Shown here: piece by piece, positions 34,320-43,097 of the stretch | Position numbering within the stretch: the stretch's first letter is position 1 | Layout: each line of letters starts with the position of its first letter | From: Myxococcus flavus | GTDB taxonomy: Bacteria > Myxococcota > Myxococcia > Myxococcales > Myxococcaceae | Direction of reading: 5' to 3' | NCBI RefSeq assembly: GCF_050038885.1 | Contig: NZ_CP143624.1 | Location: 372,001 to 436,000, forward strand | DNA: 64,000 bases | The notes under the pieces: generated by a model | Told to the model about the DNA's origin: nothing | Seen by the model: the letters and a program-made list of their open reading frames with translations, nothing else | Database searches by the model: none | Translations under genes and position numbers: made by a program

Positions 34320-35186
34320 GTGCGGTACTTCGCCATGGTCGCGGCCGGGGCCACCCTCTGGGGGTGCTGGGCGCTCTTCTTCCGTCCCGCGGGCTTCACC
34401 GGACCGCAGAACGCCGTCCTCGTGCTCACGGCCATGTCGCTCCCGGCGCCCTTCCTCTTCCGGCGCGACGCACTGCGTGACCGACGGGCCACGCTGGCCC
34501 TGCTCGTGGTGGCCCTGGCGGACGCGGCCAACACCACCCTCTTCTTCGCCGCCATGGAGCGCGGCCCCGTGTCGGTGGCGGTGCTGACGCACTACCTCGC
34601 GCCGCTCCTGCTGGCGGTGTCGGCCCCCTGGGTTCTGGGTGAAGAGCGCTCCACCCGGGCCCTGGTGGGGGTCCCCTTGACGCTGGTGGGCCTGGCGCTG
34701 CTCATCGGCCGCCCGGAGGGTGCCTTCTCAGGGGTGACGGCCCTGCTGGGCGCGGGCAGCGCGTGCTTCTACGCCATCATCGTCCTCGCGGCGAAGCAGG
34801 CGGCGCGGGCGTACTCCCCCATGGCCGTCACGTCGCTGCATGCGCCCCTCTCCGTCGCCGTCCTCCTGCTCTGCTTCGGTGCGCGCGCACTCCCACCCAC
34901 GGTGGACGGAGGCACGCTCCTCGTGCTCGTGGGCGGAGTGGTTTGCGGCCTCATTGGAAACATCCTCTTCCACACCGGTTTGCGACACGTCCCCACCACG
35001 GCCACCGCGGCGCTCACGTACCTGGAGCCCCTCACCGCCTCGTTGGTGGGCTGGGCCTTCTTCGCCGAGACGCTGACGCCCCTGTCCGTGGGAGGCGGCC
35101 TGCTGGTGCTGGTGGCCGGCGCCTGGGTGGCGGCCGAGCGCCGTGCCTCGCTCCGGGCCGTCACCGTGCAGGCCGCCACACGATGA
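34320..35186 (+). CDS. EamA/DMT-family transporter
   Basis: 288 aa from the GTG at 34320, which has AGGAG seven bases upstream; an ATG at 34203 overlapping the WYL stop (ATGA) would add 39 Arg-rich residues and is less likely. About ten membrane segments in two EamA halves (VAAGATLWGCWALFF and TALLGAGSACFYAIIVLA). Typical drug/metabolite exporter; substrate unknown. It follows the WYL regulator by 113 nt. Confidence 0.9.
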   Translation: MRYFAMVAAGATLWGCWALFFRPAGFTGPQNAVLVLTAMSLPAPFLFRRDALRDRRATLALLVVALADAANTTLFFAAMERGPVSVAVLTHYLAPLLLAVSAPWVLGEERSTRALVGVPLTLVGLALLIGRPEGAFSGVTALLGAGSACFYAIIVLAAKQAARAYSPMAVTSLHAPLSVAVLLLCFGARALPPTVDGGTLLVLVGGVVCGLIGNILFHTGLRHVPTTATAALTYLEPLTASLVGWAFFAETLTPLSVGGGLLVLVAGAWVAAERRASLRAVTVQAATR

Positions 35187-35281
35187 ACCCGTGTTCCAAA
35201 ACACCCCTTGCATGCCTGGGGAGTCCTTTGGTCCTCTTGGGACCCCGCACACACCCTTCCCTCCGTTCCTGGCGACGCCGT

Positions 35282-35836
35282 ATGCCTATGGAAACCGCAG
35301 CCGACAGCCGTGAGTACCGCGTCGTCTTCTTCTGCCCCGCCTCGAGCGCCCGGCTCGAGCGGCTGGAAGCGCCCGTGCGTCGGCTGCTCTCGCGCATCCA
35401 CGCGCCGCCCGCGGAGCTGGCACCGCTCCAGGAGGCGGGCGCGCTCACCGATGCGGGCTGGCAGGTGTTCCTCGTCCGCTCGCTGACGGAGCGCTCCGCC
35501 GCGCAAGCCATGGCCGCCTACGTCAGCGAGGCCACGGCCGCGCTGGCCGCGGAGCTGGACGCGGAGGTGCTGGGCCTCTACGTGGACGTGTCCGGCGACA
35601 CGGCGCGCATCTGCCGGTGCGGCCCCGAGGACGGACCGGAGACCTTCGCCGGGCGCCGGCAGGCCGCGCTCAACCGCACCGCCGAGTGGTTGGAAGTGAC
35701 GCCGGTGAGCCTCTCCGCCCTGTTCCACCTCGACCTGCCCGACGCGGAGTACGAGCCGGACGCGGATGACCGCTTCGTCGAGGAGAAGCTGCGCGAGGCC
35801 CGGGCCCTCATGGAGCGCTACCGCCAGGGCAAATGA
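35282..35836 (+). CDS. hypothetical protein overlapping the DTW-domain gene
   Basis: 184 aa (or 182 from the next ATG at 35288). A soluble, acidic alpha/beta protein with no recognised domain. It overlaps the downstream DTW gene as ATGA, so the two are translationally coupled. No strong SD is visible at its own start. Confidence 0.75.
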   Translation: MPMETAADSREYRVVFFCPASSARLERLEAPVRRLLSRIHAPPAELAPLQEAGALTDAGWQVFLVRSLTERSAAQAMAAYVSEATAALAAELDAEVLGLYVDVSGDTARICRCGPEDGPETFAGRRQAALNRTAEWLEVTPVSLSALFHLDLPDAEYEPDADDRFVEEKLREARALMERYRQGK

Positions 35837-36417
35837 GGTCTCGTACGCCCGAGGACCTCGCGGGCCGCTGCCCGCGCTGCTTCCTCCCCGTGTCGCTGTG
35901 CCTTTGCGCCGAAGTGCCGTGCGTCCCCACGCGCACGGAGCTGCTCATCGTCCGGCACCACAAGGAGACGTTGAAGTCCACCAACACGGCGCGCATGGCG
36001 GCGCTCGCCCTGCCCCGCTGCCGCATCGTCTCGTATGGCTCTCCGGGCGTGCCCTTCGACGCCTCCGTCCTGGAGGGTGACGACACGTGGCTGCTCTTTC
36101 CGGATGCGCAGCAGACGCCCGAGCCTGGCGCCGAGCTTCCGCGGCGGCTCATCGTGTTGGACGGGAGCTGGGGTCAGGCGCGGCGCATGGTGCAGCGAGT
36201 CCCCGCGCTGCGCCGGTTGCCCGGCTTGAAGCTGCCACCGCCGCCGCCGGACTCCCGGCGCCTGCGCCGTCCGCCCCACCCGGACGGTATGTCCACGCTG
36301 GAGGCCATCGCCGGTGCGCTCGCGCACCTCGAAGGCGAGCACGTCGCGCAGCCGCTCTACACGCTGCACGAGCAGATGATTGACCGCGTCCTCGCGAGCC
36401 GGGGACGGAACGGATAG
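35833..36417 (+). CDS. DTW-domain tRNA-uridine aminocarboxypropyltransferase
   Basis: 194 aa. The N-terminal Cys cluster CPRCFLPVSLCLC resembles the zinc-binding start of TapT/YfiP proteins. LIVRHHKETLKSTNTARM and LIVLDGSWGQARRM match the SAM-binding SPOUT-like DTW core, with Ser where Thr is usual. The enzyme probably adds an aminocarboxypropyl group from SAM to a tRNA uridine (acp3U). It is coupled to the 184-aa protein upstream. Confidence 0.85.
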   Translation: MRSRTPEDLAGRCPRCFLPVSLCLCAEVPCVPTRTELLIVRHHKETLKSTNTARMAALALPRCRIVSYGSPGVPFDASVLEGDDTWLLFPDAQQTPEPGAELPRRLIVLDGSWGQARRMVQRVPALRRLPGLKLPPPPPDSRRLRRPPHPDGMSTLEAIAGALAHLEGEHVAQPLYTLHEQMIDRVLASRGRNG

Positions 36418-36558
36418 CCCATGGCTTGGGCAGCGCGGCCTCGCCGCGTCCCCGTAGCCCCCTGAGGGATTCCGGGCCGATGTGCGGCGCCTCGGGCCAG
36501 GGATTATTCGGACCGAGTTGGACCTGACCGAAGGCCTTCCGGAAGACGCACCCGCCTC

Positions 36559-37098
36559 TCAATCCTGCGCGTGCTTGCCGTACCGCTCCTCGACGAACTC
36601 ATCCAATTCAGAGGATTCCGAGTACGAGAGGAGTGTTCCAAGCTTGAGCTGTCCTCTGGCGACAGCGATGACCCCGAGCAGGGTTTGAATGCCTGATTCC
36701 TCCTCCGCGGTCCGAACGTCCTTCAACGCAAGCTCGAGGACTTCCTCCCAGGCCTTCGCATATGACTCCTGGCACCAGGTGGGCAGCGGCGGGTTCTGGG
36801 GTCGATGGCGCTCGATTTCGATGGTCGCGAGCAGGCTGTAGAGGTTCCGGTCTACCTGGGTCGCGGCGCTGGCGATACGCACGAGATGCGGCACAGCCGC
36901 ATAGGACGCTTCACCGACGTCGCCTTGATGATGCAATTCATCCCAGAGCTCATCCCATACGTCCTCGCCTGCCTCCAACTGGCGGAGGACGTCAGAGGCG
37001 TCGTATGGGATTCGGTAACCACCGTTGAGCGTCTTCCACCTTGGGTCGTCGAGGGCCAGCATTGGCCCCTTATCTCCCATGGGAGGGCTCGGCGTCAC
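36559..37098 (-). CDS. hypothetical protein, immunity-like
   Basis: 179 aa from a GTG that overlaps the upstream lipoprotein stop (GTGA); an ATG at 37062 (MLALDDPRW) is the alternative. The sequence has LNGGYRIPYD, WDELHHQGDVGEASYAAVPHLV and a helical C-terminus. I recall similar solitary proteins scattered in bacteria near polymorphic toxin loci, but cannot name the family. No toxin is present nearby. An immunity role is inference. Confidence 0.7.
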   Translation of the reverse strand: MTPSPPMGDKGPMLALDDPRWKTLNGGYRIPYDASDVLRQLEAGEDVWDELWDELHHQGDVGEASYAAVPHLVRIASAATQVDRNLYSLLATIEIERHRPQNPPLPTWCQESYAKAWEEVLELALKDVRTAEEESGIQTLLGVIAVARGQLKLGTLLSYSESSELDEFVEERYGKHAQD

Positions 37099-37691
37099 TC
37101 GATTGCCGCGACGCGATACTCGCCATCCTCGAGTACCAGCCGGACTGCCCGGTCGTCGCCCAGTGGGAAAACGGCTTCACCCGCGCCGACACGGACATGG
37201 GTGTTGAGCGCGAGCCGGGCGCGGCGAAGGCGCTCCTTCGCCAGCGGGTCACGCTCGAAATCCTCGCGAAACCGCTCGGGTGTGTAGCGCGCCCGCAGAG
37301 GACCAGAGAGCTGGCTCCAGGCGGACTTCCAGTCGCGCGCTTCCACCCGTTCGATGAAGAGACGGAGCGCAGCGCGGGGGACATCGGCAGGCCGGGCCTC
37401 GACCACGCGCCACCCTTGGGGCGTCTGCGCGACCGTCAAGGAGGGCGCTCGCGCCTCGAGCTCGGACGCCCCGGCGCGGACAGCAGCCGCGCGCGCGGTC
37501 CGAGCCTCCGCGTCGGAGTAGCGCTCCAGGAAAGCAGCCTCCTCCCCGGGCCCACTGGCGGTCAGGGCGAACGCCTCTCCGACACGTCCCTCCTCGAGCG
37601 CGCGGGCGTATGCCTCCGCGACAGCCTCCGGCTCACGCGGCGTGGTCGCACAGGCCGTCAGCAGGAGGCAAAGTCCAGGTAGGTGCTTCAT
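37095..37691 (-). CDS. hypothetical lipoprotein
   Basis: 198 aa from the ATG at 37691. Lipobox LLLTAC with Cys12. The mature protein is Ala/Arg/Glu-rich, with two halves that look like small NTF2-like or DUF4878-type modules (EAVAEAYARALEEGRVGEAFAL, RLFIERVEARDWKSAWSQLSGPLRARY). It overlaps the 179-aa gene downstream. Function unknown. Confidence 0.75.
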   Translation of the reverse strand: MKHLPGLCLLLTACATTPREPEAVAEAYARALEEGRVGEAFALTASGPGEEAAFLERYSDAEARTARAAAVRAGASELEARAPSLTVAQTPQGWRVVEARPADVPRAALRLFIERVEARDWKSAWSQLSGPLRARYTPERFREDFERDPLAKERLRRARLALNTHVRVGAGEAVFPLGDDRAVRLVLEDGEYRVAAIE

Positions 37692-37861
37692 GCGCATGCC
37701 GGGAGCATACCTGTCCTGAGCCGAGTGCGGTCCCATCTGTCATCTGGCCTGCCGGCGCGACATTTGCCAGCCGCTCTTCGTGAGCACGGACGAGCGGCCT
37801 AGCCTACTGCGCTCGGGTATCGGGCTCATCGCCAGTTCACCCTGCCTGGCCCCCGGTGCGC

Positions 37862-38713
37862 TCATGGCAGAGGTACGCGCCAGGTGTGCTTACGATCGGC
37901 CAGGACAAGCTCGCCGCGCCGAGGGTCGAACAATGCGCCGTCAGCGGGTGGCAGCGGTACCGCGGAGAACGAATGGAGGTCGACAAGCGCGCGGTCAAGC
38001 GCGAGCCATCGTCCACATGGGGACGCGGCGAGGATGCGTTCACTCGTACTCTCCCAGCGTACCTCGAGCGTCTCCGTGTCCCGTACGACGACCGTTCCTC
38101 CCACCTGCTTGACCGCCAGGTAGCAGCCGTTACGCGCAAACAGCAGGTCCTCCACTTCGCCCTCTCCAAGCGAACATGTGCGGAGGACGCGCCTACCAAA
38201 CTCGTGCAGTGTGAGTTGCGCCGGGCCGAAGCCTTCACCGCTCGCGAGCCGGTCGAGTAGCGGGTCGTAAGTGACAGAGCTGGCGTCGGGGTCGCACGAA
38301 GCAGCACGGGTGAAGGCAAACGCAGCCGCGTCAAGCATCGCGACGCCTGCGCGATAGCGCACGAGCGCACGCGGTTGCACCGGGTCGGCCCATAGCACCA
38401 CGTCGCCTTCATGTTGCCAGGAGCCATCGACGCGAGAGGCCTCGACCGAGCGCTTCACGTCCCAGATTCGCAGCCCAGAGGCGAAAATATCGCCGATCGC
38501 AGAAATCAGGTGCGCGCCTGCAAAGCGCATCTCACGCAAGAGCCAGTCATCGGTGCGCCAGGTGTCGTGCTCAAGTCGGAGCTGACCAGCCTCGTCGCGT
38601 ACTTCGAGGCGCACGTAGTTGGCCCTCGCGGTGAAGCACTTGCCGTCCACCCATCCGAGTGCTGCGACGTGCATGGGTTGGCGCGAGAGCGCTTCGAGTC
38701 GTTTGGTTTCCAC
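37862..38713 (-). CDS. hypothetical beta-propeller-like protein
   Basis: 283 aa, no signal peptide. It has blade-like repeats of aromatic and beta-branched residues (LLFARNGCYLAVKQVGGTVVVRDTETLEVRWES, ERILAASPCGRWLALDR), in the style of WD40 or bacterial cytosolic propellers. Codon bias is weaker than in flanking housekeeping genes, consistent with accessory origin. No partner is identifiable. Confidence 0.72.
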   Translation of the reverse strand: METKRLEALSRQPMHVAALGWVDGKCFTARANYVRLEVRDEAGQLRLEHDTWRTDDWLLREMRFAGAHLISAIGDIFASGLRIWDVKRSVEASRVDGSWQHEGDVVLWADPVQPRALVRYRAGVAMLDAAAFAFTRAASCDPDASSVTYDPLLDRLASGEGFGPAQLTLHEFGRRVLRTCSLGEGEVEDLLFARNGCYLAVKQVGGTVVVRDTETLEVRWESTSERILAASPCGRWLALDRALVDLHSFSAVPLPPADGALFDPRRGELVLADRKHTWRVPLP

Positions 38714-38934
38714 GGTGCCGCCCCCGATGACTGAACGTTCACACTGATTGTCGTCAGGCCGACTCCACGATGAAGCGGCGGCGTACGTCCTCGGAAATCG
38801 GTCGGGTCATCCCCAATAGAACACGCCCAGGGGCCACACCGGCGTGGCGGTCAACGTCCCCCGAATCCGCCGGCACCTGAATCAGTCAGATGGCGGATGG
38901 GCCCGCCCACGCCGTTCGCCCTACTGTCCACTTC

Positions 38935-39184
38935 ATGCGCGCGTTGCGAGCACTGCTGGTACTCACGTTGGGGTGTAACGGGCCCATGCCTCACCCCATT
39001 GCGGCACAGGGCGCTCCGCCAGATGTCGGCGAGACATATGAAGCCTGCGGCTGCGGCTGTTGCGCGATGGCGGGGCCGGTGCACGAGTGTCTCTACTGGA
39101 CTCGGGGAGACAGCCTCCAAGACGTCATCGCCAAGGACAAGGCGATGAAGGACGGATACTGCAAGGGCTCCCGCATGAGGCCGG
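38935..39184 (+). pseudogene. Cys-rich lipoprotein gene, 5' part, split by an IS3 element
   Basis: Starts MRALRALLVLTLGC (lipobox Cys14) and continues through a Cys-rich core (ACGCGCCAMAG, HECLYW, GYCKGSR). At 39184 the IS begins. Joining across the element, with one CGG target copy removed, continues the frame as GCSLGTLYRYCD-stop, giving a 95-aa ancestral protein with two more cysteines. The present frame reads into the IS end and stops after about 20 foreign residues. Confidence 0.8.
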
Positions 39185-39256
39185 TGAAGTGGACCCCGTT
39201 TTTTGGACCACCCCCATCTTTGCGTTTTGAGCCGACTCCCACGTAGGAGAACGGCC

Positions 39257-39539
39257 ATGAAGCAGAGGAACAAGAAGCGGTTCGACCCGGAGTTCAAGGC
39301 GCGCGTAGCGCTGGAGGCGCTGCAGGAGAAGGAGAGCGCAGCTGGGGCGCCGGCACGGGGTGCACCCGGTGCTGGTGGGCCAGTGGAAGAAGCAGCTGCT
39401 GGAGAAGGCGGCCACGGCCTTCACCACCGAGGCCGCGGGGCGGGACGCCGAGAAGGTGCAGGACGAACTGCTGCGGAAAATCGGCGAGCTGACGGTGGAG
39501 CGCGATTTTTTAGCGCGCGGGCTGCAGCGCTCCCGCTGA
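39257..39539 (+). pseudogene. IS3 transposase OrfA, frameshifted
   Basis: The gene begins MKQRNKKRFDPEFKARVALEAL, the usual helix-turn-helix opening. Near 39337 the coding frame changes: GRRHGVHPVLVGQWKKQLLE and the leucine-zipper-like rest (LLRKIGELTVERDFLARGL) are in another frame, ending at the TGA at 39537. Restoring two bases near AGCGCAGCTG would make one frame. Either a true disabling mutation or a sequencing error. Confidence 0.75.
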
Positions 39540-39553
39540 GCGAGAGGCGAGCG

Positions 39554-40381
39554 ATGGTGCAGCCCGGACTCGACACGCTCTCGGTGCGCAAGCAGTGCGA
39601 CCTGCTCCAGGTCTCGCGCTCGGGGCTCTACTACCAGCCCATCGAAGTGAACGCCGAGGAGCTCCAGCTCATGCGCCGCATCGACGAGCTGTACCTGGCG
39701 CGGCCCTTCTACGGCAGCCGCCGCATGACGGTGGTGCTCCAGCACGAGGGGCACGAGGTGAACCGCAAGCGCGTGCAGCGGCTCATGCGCCTCATGGGCC
39801 TGGAGGGGATGGCACCTGGGCCGCATACCAGCCGGCCCCACCCGGAGCATCCCGTCTACCCGTACCTGCTTCGAGGGCTGGCTATCGTGAAGCCGAACCA
39901 AGCCTGGGCGGCCGACATCACGTACGTGCCGCTGGCGTACGGGTGGGCGTACCTGGTGGCCATCATGGACTGGTTCAGCCGGGCGGTGCTGGCCTGGCGC
40001 GTGTCCAACACGCTCTCGACGGACTTCTGCATCGAGGCTCTCGAAGAGGCCCTGCGCCACCATGGACCTCCCAGCATCTTCAACACCGACCAGGGGGCGC
40101 AGTTCACGGACAAGGACTGGCTCGCGGTGCTCAAGGGGCAGCAGGTGCGCATCAGCATGGACGGCAAGGGCCGGTGCGTGGACAACATCTTCGTCGAGCG
40201 GCTCTGGCGCAGCCTCAAGTACGAGGAGGTCTATCTCAACGCCTACGCCGACGTGCGCCAGGCCTGGGCGGGCGTGGGCCGCTGGCTGCGCTTCTACAAC
40301 CTTGAGCGCCCGCACCAGGCGCTCGGGTACCGCACGCCCATGCATGTCTACCGCACCGGCCTCATCGAGCACGCGGCGTGA
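39554..40381 (+). CDS. IS3 transposase OrfB (DDE integrase core)
   Basis: 275 aa from the ATG at 39554. The rve integrase core has the catalytic triad: Asp in WAADITYVPL, Asp in FNTDQGAQFTD and Glu in FVERLWRSLKYEE, with the usual HTH_21 region (YGSRRMTVVLQHEGHEVNRKRV) before it. It is normally made as an OrfAB fusion by -1 frameshifting; a slippery TTTTTTA is at 39506-39512 just before the orfA stop, in the correct phase. Confidence 0.92.
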   Translation: MVQPGLDTLSVRKQCDLLQVSRSGLYYQPIEVNAEELQLMRRIDELYLARPFYGSRRMTVVLQHEGHEVNRKRVQRLMRLMGLEGMAPGPHTSRPHPEHPVYPYLLRGLAIVKPNQAWAADITYVPLAYGWAYLVAIMDWFSRAVLAWRVSNTLSTDFCIEALEEALRHHGPPSIFNTDQGAQFTDKDWLAVLKGQQVRISMDGKGRCVDNIFVERLWRSLKYEEVYLNAYADVRQAWAGVGRWLRFYNLERPHQALGYRTPMHVYRTGLIEHAA

Positions 40382-40539
40382 CTCCACAGGCCTCCACAGC
40401 TATCCACAGGTTACGAGTCTCCCCCCGCGCCCCCCTCGACACGACCACGACGACGACGTATCAACACACTCTCACCGTCGGCTCAGGCGCAAAGATGGAT
40501 TGCCCCAAAGTGGTCCAGCCGATGGGGTCCACCTCACGG

Positions 40540-40577
40540 GATGCTCATTGGGGACGCTGTACAGGTACTGTGATTGA
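40540..40577 (+). pseudogene. 3' end of the interrupted Cys-rich lipoprotein gene
   Basis: After the right-hand CGG target copy the frame of the upstream gene resumes, encoding CSLGTLYRYCD and a TGA at 40575-40577. The two cysteines fit the Cys-rich character of the N-terminal part. Confidence 0.7.
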
Positions 40578-40742
40578 AAGCACCGGTGCCCTTCGCAGGC
40601 AGTAGCGAGACGAGCGCGGAGGAAGCGTGGGGCCCAGGGTCCGAAGGCACTCATGGGAGGTCTCGGCCGCGGAGACGCACGCCCGGAATTCCCCGCAGCT
40701 TCGGCGTCACCTGACAGCGTGGGCTGTTAGACTTGCCGCATC

Positions 40743-41201
40743 ATGACCGGCGTCCTTCCGCCAGGAAACGAAGCTTCCAGCGCCCAGTCCCCGAGGGTCG
40801 TGGTCCTCTTCGACGGCGTTTGCAACCTCTGCAACGGCACGGTCCTCTTCCTCATCGACCGGGACCCCGAAGCACGCCTGCGCTTCGCAGCGCTTCAGTC
40901 CCAGCGAGCTGCCGCGCTGCTGGCGCCATATGGGGTGGTGCCCAAGGAGGAGCCCGACAGCTTCCTCCTTCTGGAGGACGGCAAACTGTACGAGCGGTCC
41001 ACGGCCGCGCTGCGCGTCGCACGCAAGCTGAGCGGGCCCTGGAAGTGGCTGTACGTGTTCATCGTGATTCCCCGGCCGCTGCGCGACTTCGTCTACCGAG
41101 TCGTCGCGCGCAACCGCTACCGCTGGTTCGGCCGCGAGGCCCAGTGCCGAATCCCCACGCCCGAGTTGAGGGCCCGCTTCCTCCCGGAGACCACACCATG
41201 A
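40743..41201 (+). CDS. DCC-family (DUF393) thiol-disulfide oxidoreductase-like protein
   Basis: 152 aa. Motif VVLFDGVCNLCNGTV near residue 20 is the DxxCxxC signature, followed by DRDPEARLRFAALQS and a C-terminal YRWFGR. It is a thioredoxin-like fold with predicted redox or membrane-associated role. It overlaps the next gene as ATGA. Confidence 0.88.
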   Translation: MTGVLPPGNEASSAQSPRVVVLFDGVCNLCNGTVLFLIDRDPEARLRFAALQSQRAAALLAPYGVVPKEEPDSFLLLEDGKLYERSTAALRVARKLSGPWKWLYVFIVIPRPLRDFVYRVVARNRYRWFGREAQCRIPTPELRARFLPETTP

Positions 41202-41584
41202 CGACCCGCCTTGCCCACGTCCTGAGCGCCGCGGCCATCGTCGTGGCGCTGGTCATCGCCGGAACGCTCTACTCGAAGCTGCCGGACCCGGTGCCCACCC
41301 ACTGGAACTTCCAGGGACAGCCGGATGGCTTCACCCCCAAGCCGCTCGGTGTGTTCCTGGGGCCCGCGGTGATGACAGGCGTGTGGCTGCTGTCCCTGGT
41401 GACGTCACGCAACTCCGCCAGAGCCGCGACGCGCCGGGTCCCGGCCGTGCTGGTGCACGCGCTGGTCATTGTCGTCATCGGTGTCGTGAGCACCGCGTCC
41501 CTGATGGCCGCGGTGAAGCAAGCTCCCCAGGCCCTCTCCCAGGAGCAATCAGCCGGCGCCCCGGACGCGCCTGCGAACGGCTAA
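41198..41584 (+). CDS. DUF1648-domain membrane protein
   Basis: 128 aa with three predicted membrane spans. The DUF1648 motif LPDPVPTHWNFQGQPDGF is near residue 30, as in the N-terminal part of SdpI-like proteins. The ATG at 41198 overlaps the DCC stop, so the pair is one operon. The longer reading frame starting upstream is not used. Confidence 0.85.
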   Translation: MTTRLAHVLSAAAIVVALVIAGTLYSKLPDPVPTHWNFQGQPDGFTPKPLGVFLGPAVMTGVWLLSLVTSRNSARAATRRVPAVLVHALVIVVIGVVSTASLMAAVKQAPQALSQEQSAGAPDAPANG

Positions 41585-41597
41585 CGAGGCCCCGGCG

Positions 41598-43040
41598 TCA
41601 GCAGGCGTTGGCGTCCGTGCAGCGCGCCTTCTTCATCTCCGACGCGAAGGGACTGGGCGCCAGGAAGCCGGTGACGCGGGGCTGGGCGAGCACCTTGCCC
41701 TCCGGGGAGATGAACGCCACGGTGGGCAGGCCCTCCACGCCGAAGCGCTCCATCAGCGCGTCCAACGAGTCCTCGCTGTTCGTCGCATCAATCTTGATGT
41801 TGAGGAAGCGCCCCGCGTCGGACTCGGAGATGACCTCCGCGGCGGGATAGGTGTCGCGGTCCAGTTCCTTACAAGCGGCGCACCAGTCGGCGAAGAAGTC
41901 GATGAGCACCGGCCGCCCCTCCGCCTTCGCCTGGGCAAGCACCGCGTCGAAGGCCTCGGGAGAGAACGTCGCCTGCTTCGCCGGCATCACGTGGTGCCAC
42001 TGCCAGGACGGGGCGCGCGGAGGCTGGGCCAGCCCCATGCTCACCCACAGCGTGCCCACCGGCCCCGCATCCAGCGCGCCGCCGCGCAGCACCAGCGCCC
42101 CGACGACGAGCACCACGCCCAGCGCCTTGAACGAGAACTCCCGCGCGCCCTCCTTGAACGAGCGGTGCACCGCCCCCAACGCCACGCCCACCGCCACCAG
42201 CACCGCGGCGATGGCGGCCCCCGGCACCCGGCCCACCTGGAGGCCCAGGCCCTTCACCACGTCCCGCGCCCAGGGCGAGGCATCCTTGAGGTAGCTGAAG
42301 GCCAGCGCCACCAGCATGATACCCAGCACGCTCTTCACCCACTCCATCCACACGCCGCCGCGCGGCAGGCGCACGGTGAAGACGCCGATGAGGAAGAAGG
42401 GCACGCCGATGCCCAGCGCGTAGACGAACAGCAGCGACGCCCCCAGGGTGGTGTTGGCCGACCTGGCCACGAAGGCCAGGAGGCCCGTCAGCACCGGCCC
42501 GGTGCACGGCGCCGCGAGGAAGCCCGACACGCTGCCCATCAGGAACGCGCCCGCCACGCCCGCGCCGCCCACGTCATTGAGCTTCGTCTGGAGCGACGAC
42601 GGCAGCGCCAGCTCGAACGCGCCGAACATGGAGGAGGCCAGCAGCAGCAGGAACACCGCCAGGCCCGTCACCACCGCCGGGTGCCCCAGCATGGAGCCGA
42701 AGGCCTGGCCCGTCTTCGCCGCCAGCACACCCAGCGCGCTGAACACCACGCCCATGCCCACGATGTAGGACGTCGTGAGGAGCAGCGCGCGGCCCCGCCC
42801 CTCCGCCTTGCGCGCGCCGAAGACGGACACGGTGATGGGAATGAGCGGATACACGCAGGGCGTCATCGCGGTGAGCAGGCCGCCGGCGAATACCACCGCC
42901 GCGCCCACCGCGAGGCTGCCGGATTCGAGGAACCGGGCCGCATCCAGGTTCGCGTTGGGCCCCGTGGGCAGCAGCCACGGCACCACGGCCACCGCCACCC
43001 CGGCCAGCACCGCCATCACTCCCAGCTTCTTCGCATCCAT
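41598..43040 (-). CDS. dsbD: protein-disulfide reductase DsbD-like
   Basis: 480 aa. Eight membrane spans of the CcdA/DsbD-beta type with the redox Cys pair in TAMTPCVYPLIP and LAAPCTGPVL, then a C-terminal thioredoxin domain with FADWCAACKELD near residue 400. It moves electrons from cytosolic thioredoxin to periplasmic partners. The N-terminal periplasmic alpha domain of E. coli DsbD is missing; the protein starts at a single span. Convergent with the DUF1648 gene. Confidence 0.93.
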   Translation of the reverse strand: MDAKKLGVMAVLAGVAVAVVPWLLPTGPNANLDAARFLESGSLAVGAAVVFAGGLLTAMTPCVYPLIPITVSVFGARKAEGRGRALLLTTSYIVGMGVVFSALGVLAAKTGQAFGSMLGHPAVVTGLAVFLLLLASSMFGAFELALPSSLQTKLNDVGGAGVAGAFLMGSVSGFLAAPCTGPVLTGLLAFVARSANTTLGASLLFVYALGIGVPFFLIGVFTVRLPRGGVWMEWVKSVLGIMLVALAFSYLKDASPWARDVVKGLGLQVGRVPGAAIAAVLVAVGVALGAVHRSFKEGAREFSFKALGVVLVVGALVLRGGALDAGPVGTLWVSMGLAQPPRAPSWQWHHVMPAKQATFSPEAFDAVLAQAKAEGRPVLIDFFADWCAACKELDRDTYPAAEVISESDAGRFLNIKIDATNSEDSLDALMERFGVEGLPTVAFISPEGKVLAQPRVTGFLAPSPFASEMKKARCTDANAC

Positions 43041-43097
43041 GCGCGCGTGACTCCGTGGTCCCAGGCCTCCTTGTATACGCAGGCCCGGGCCCCCGGG

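Larger units (their letters stand above)
39185..40536 (+). mobile_element. IS3-family insertion sequence, 1352 bp
   Basis: Ends are TGAAGTGGACCCC on the left and, read inward, TGAGGTGGACCCC on the right (12 of 13 identical); similarity continues inside with TGGACCAC and CATCTTTGCG. The IS3-type TGA...TCA termini are flanked by CGG at 39182-39184 and 40537-40539, a 3-bp target duplication. It contains an orfA/orfB transposase pair. The intact termini and duplication suggest a fairly recent insertion. Confidence 0.9.

Noticed and set aside
38754..38810. 18-codon frame starting MTRPISEDVRRRF
   Set aside because: Looks a little like the start of an IS630-type transposase but is too short, and no other transposase sequence is next to it.
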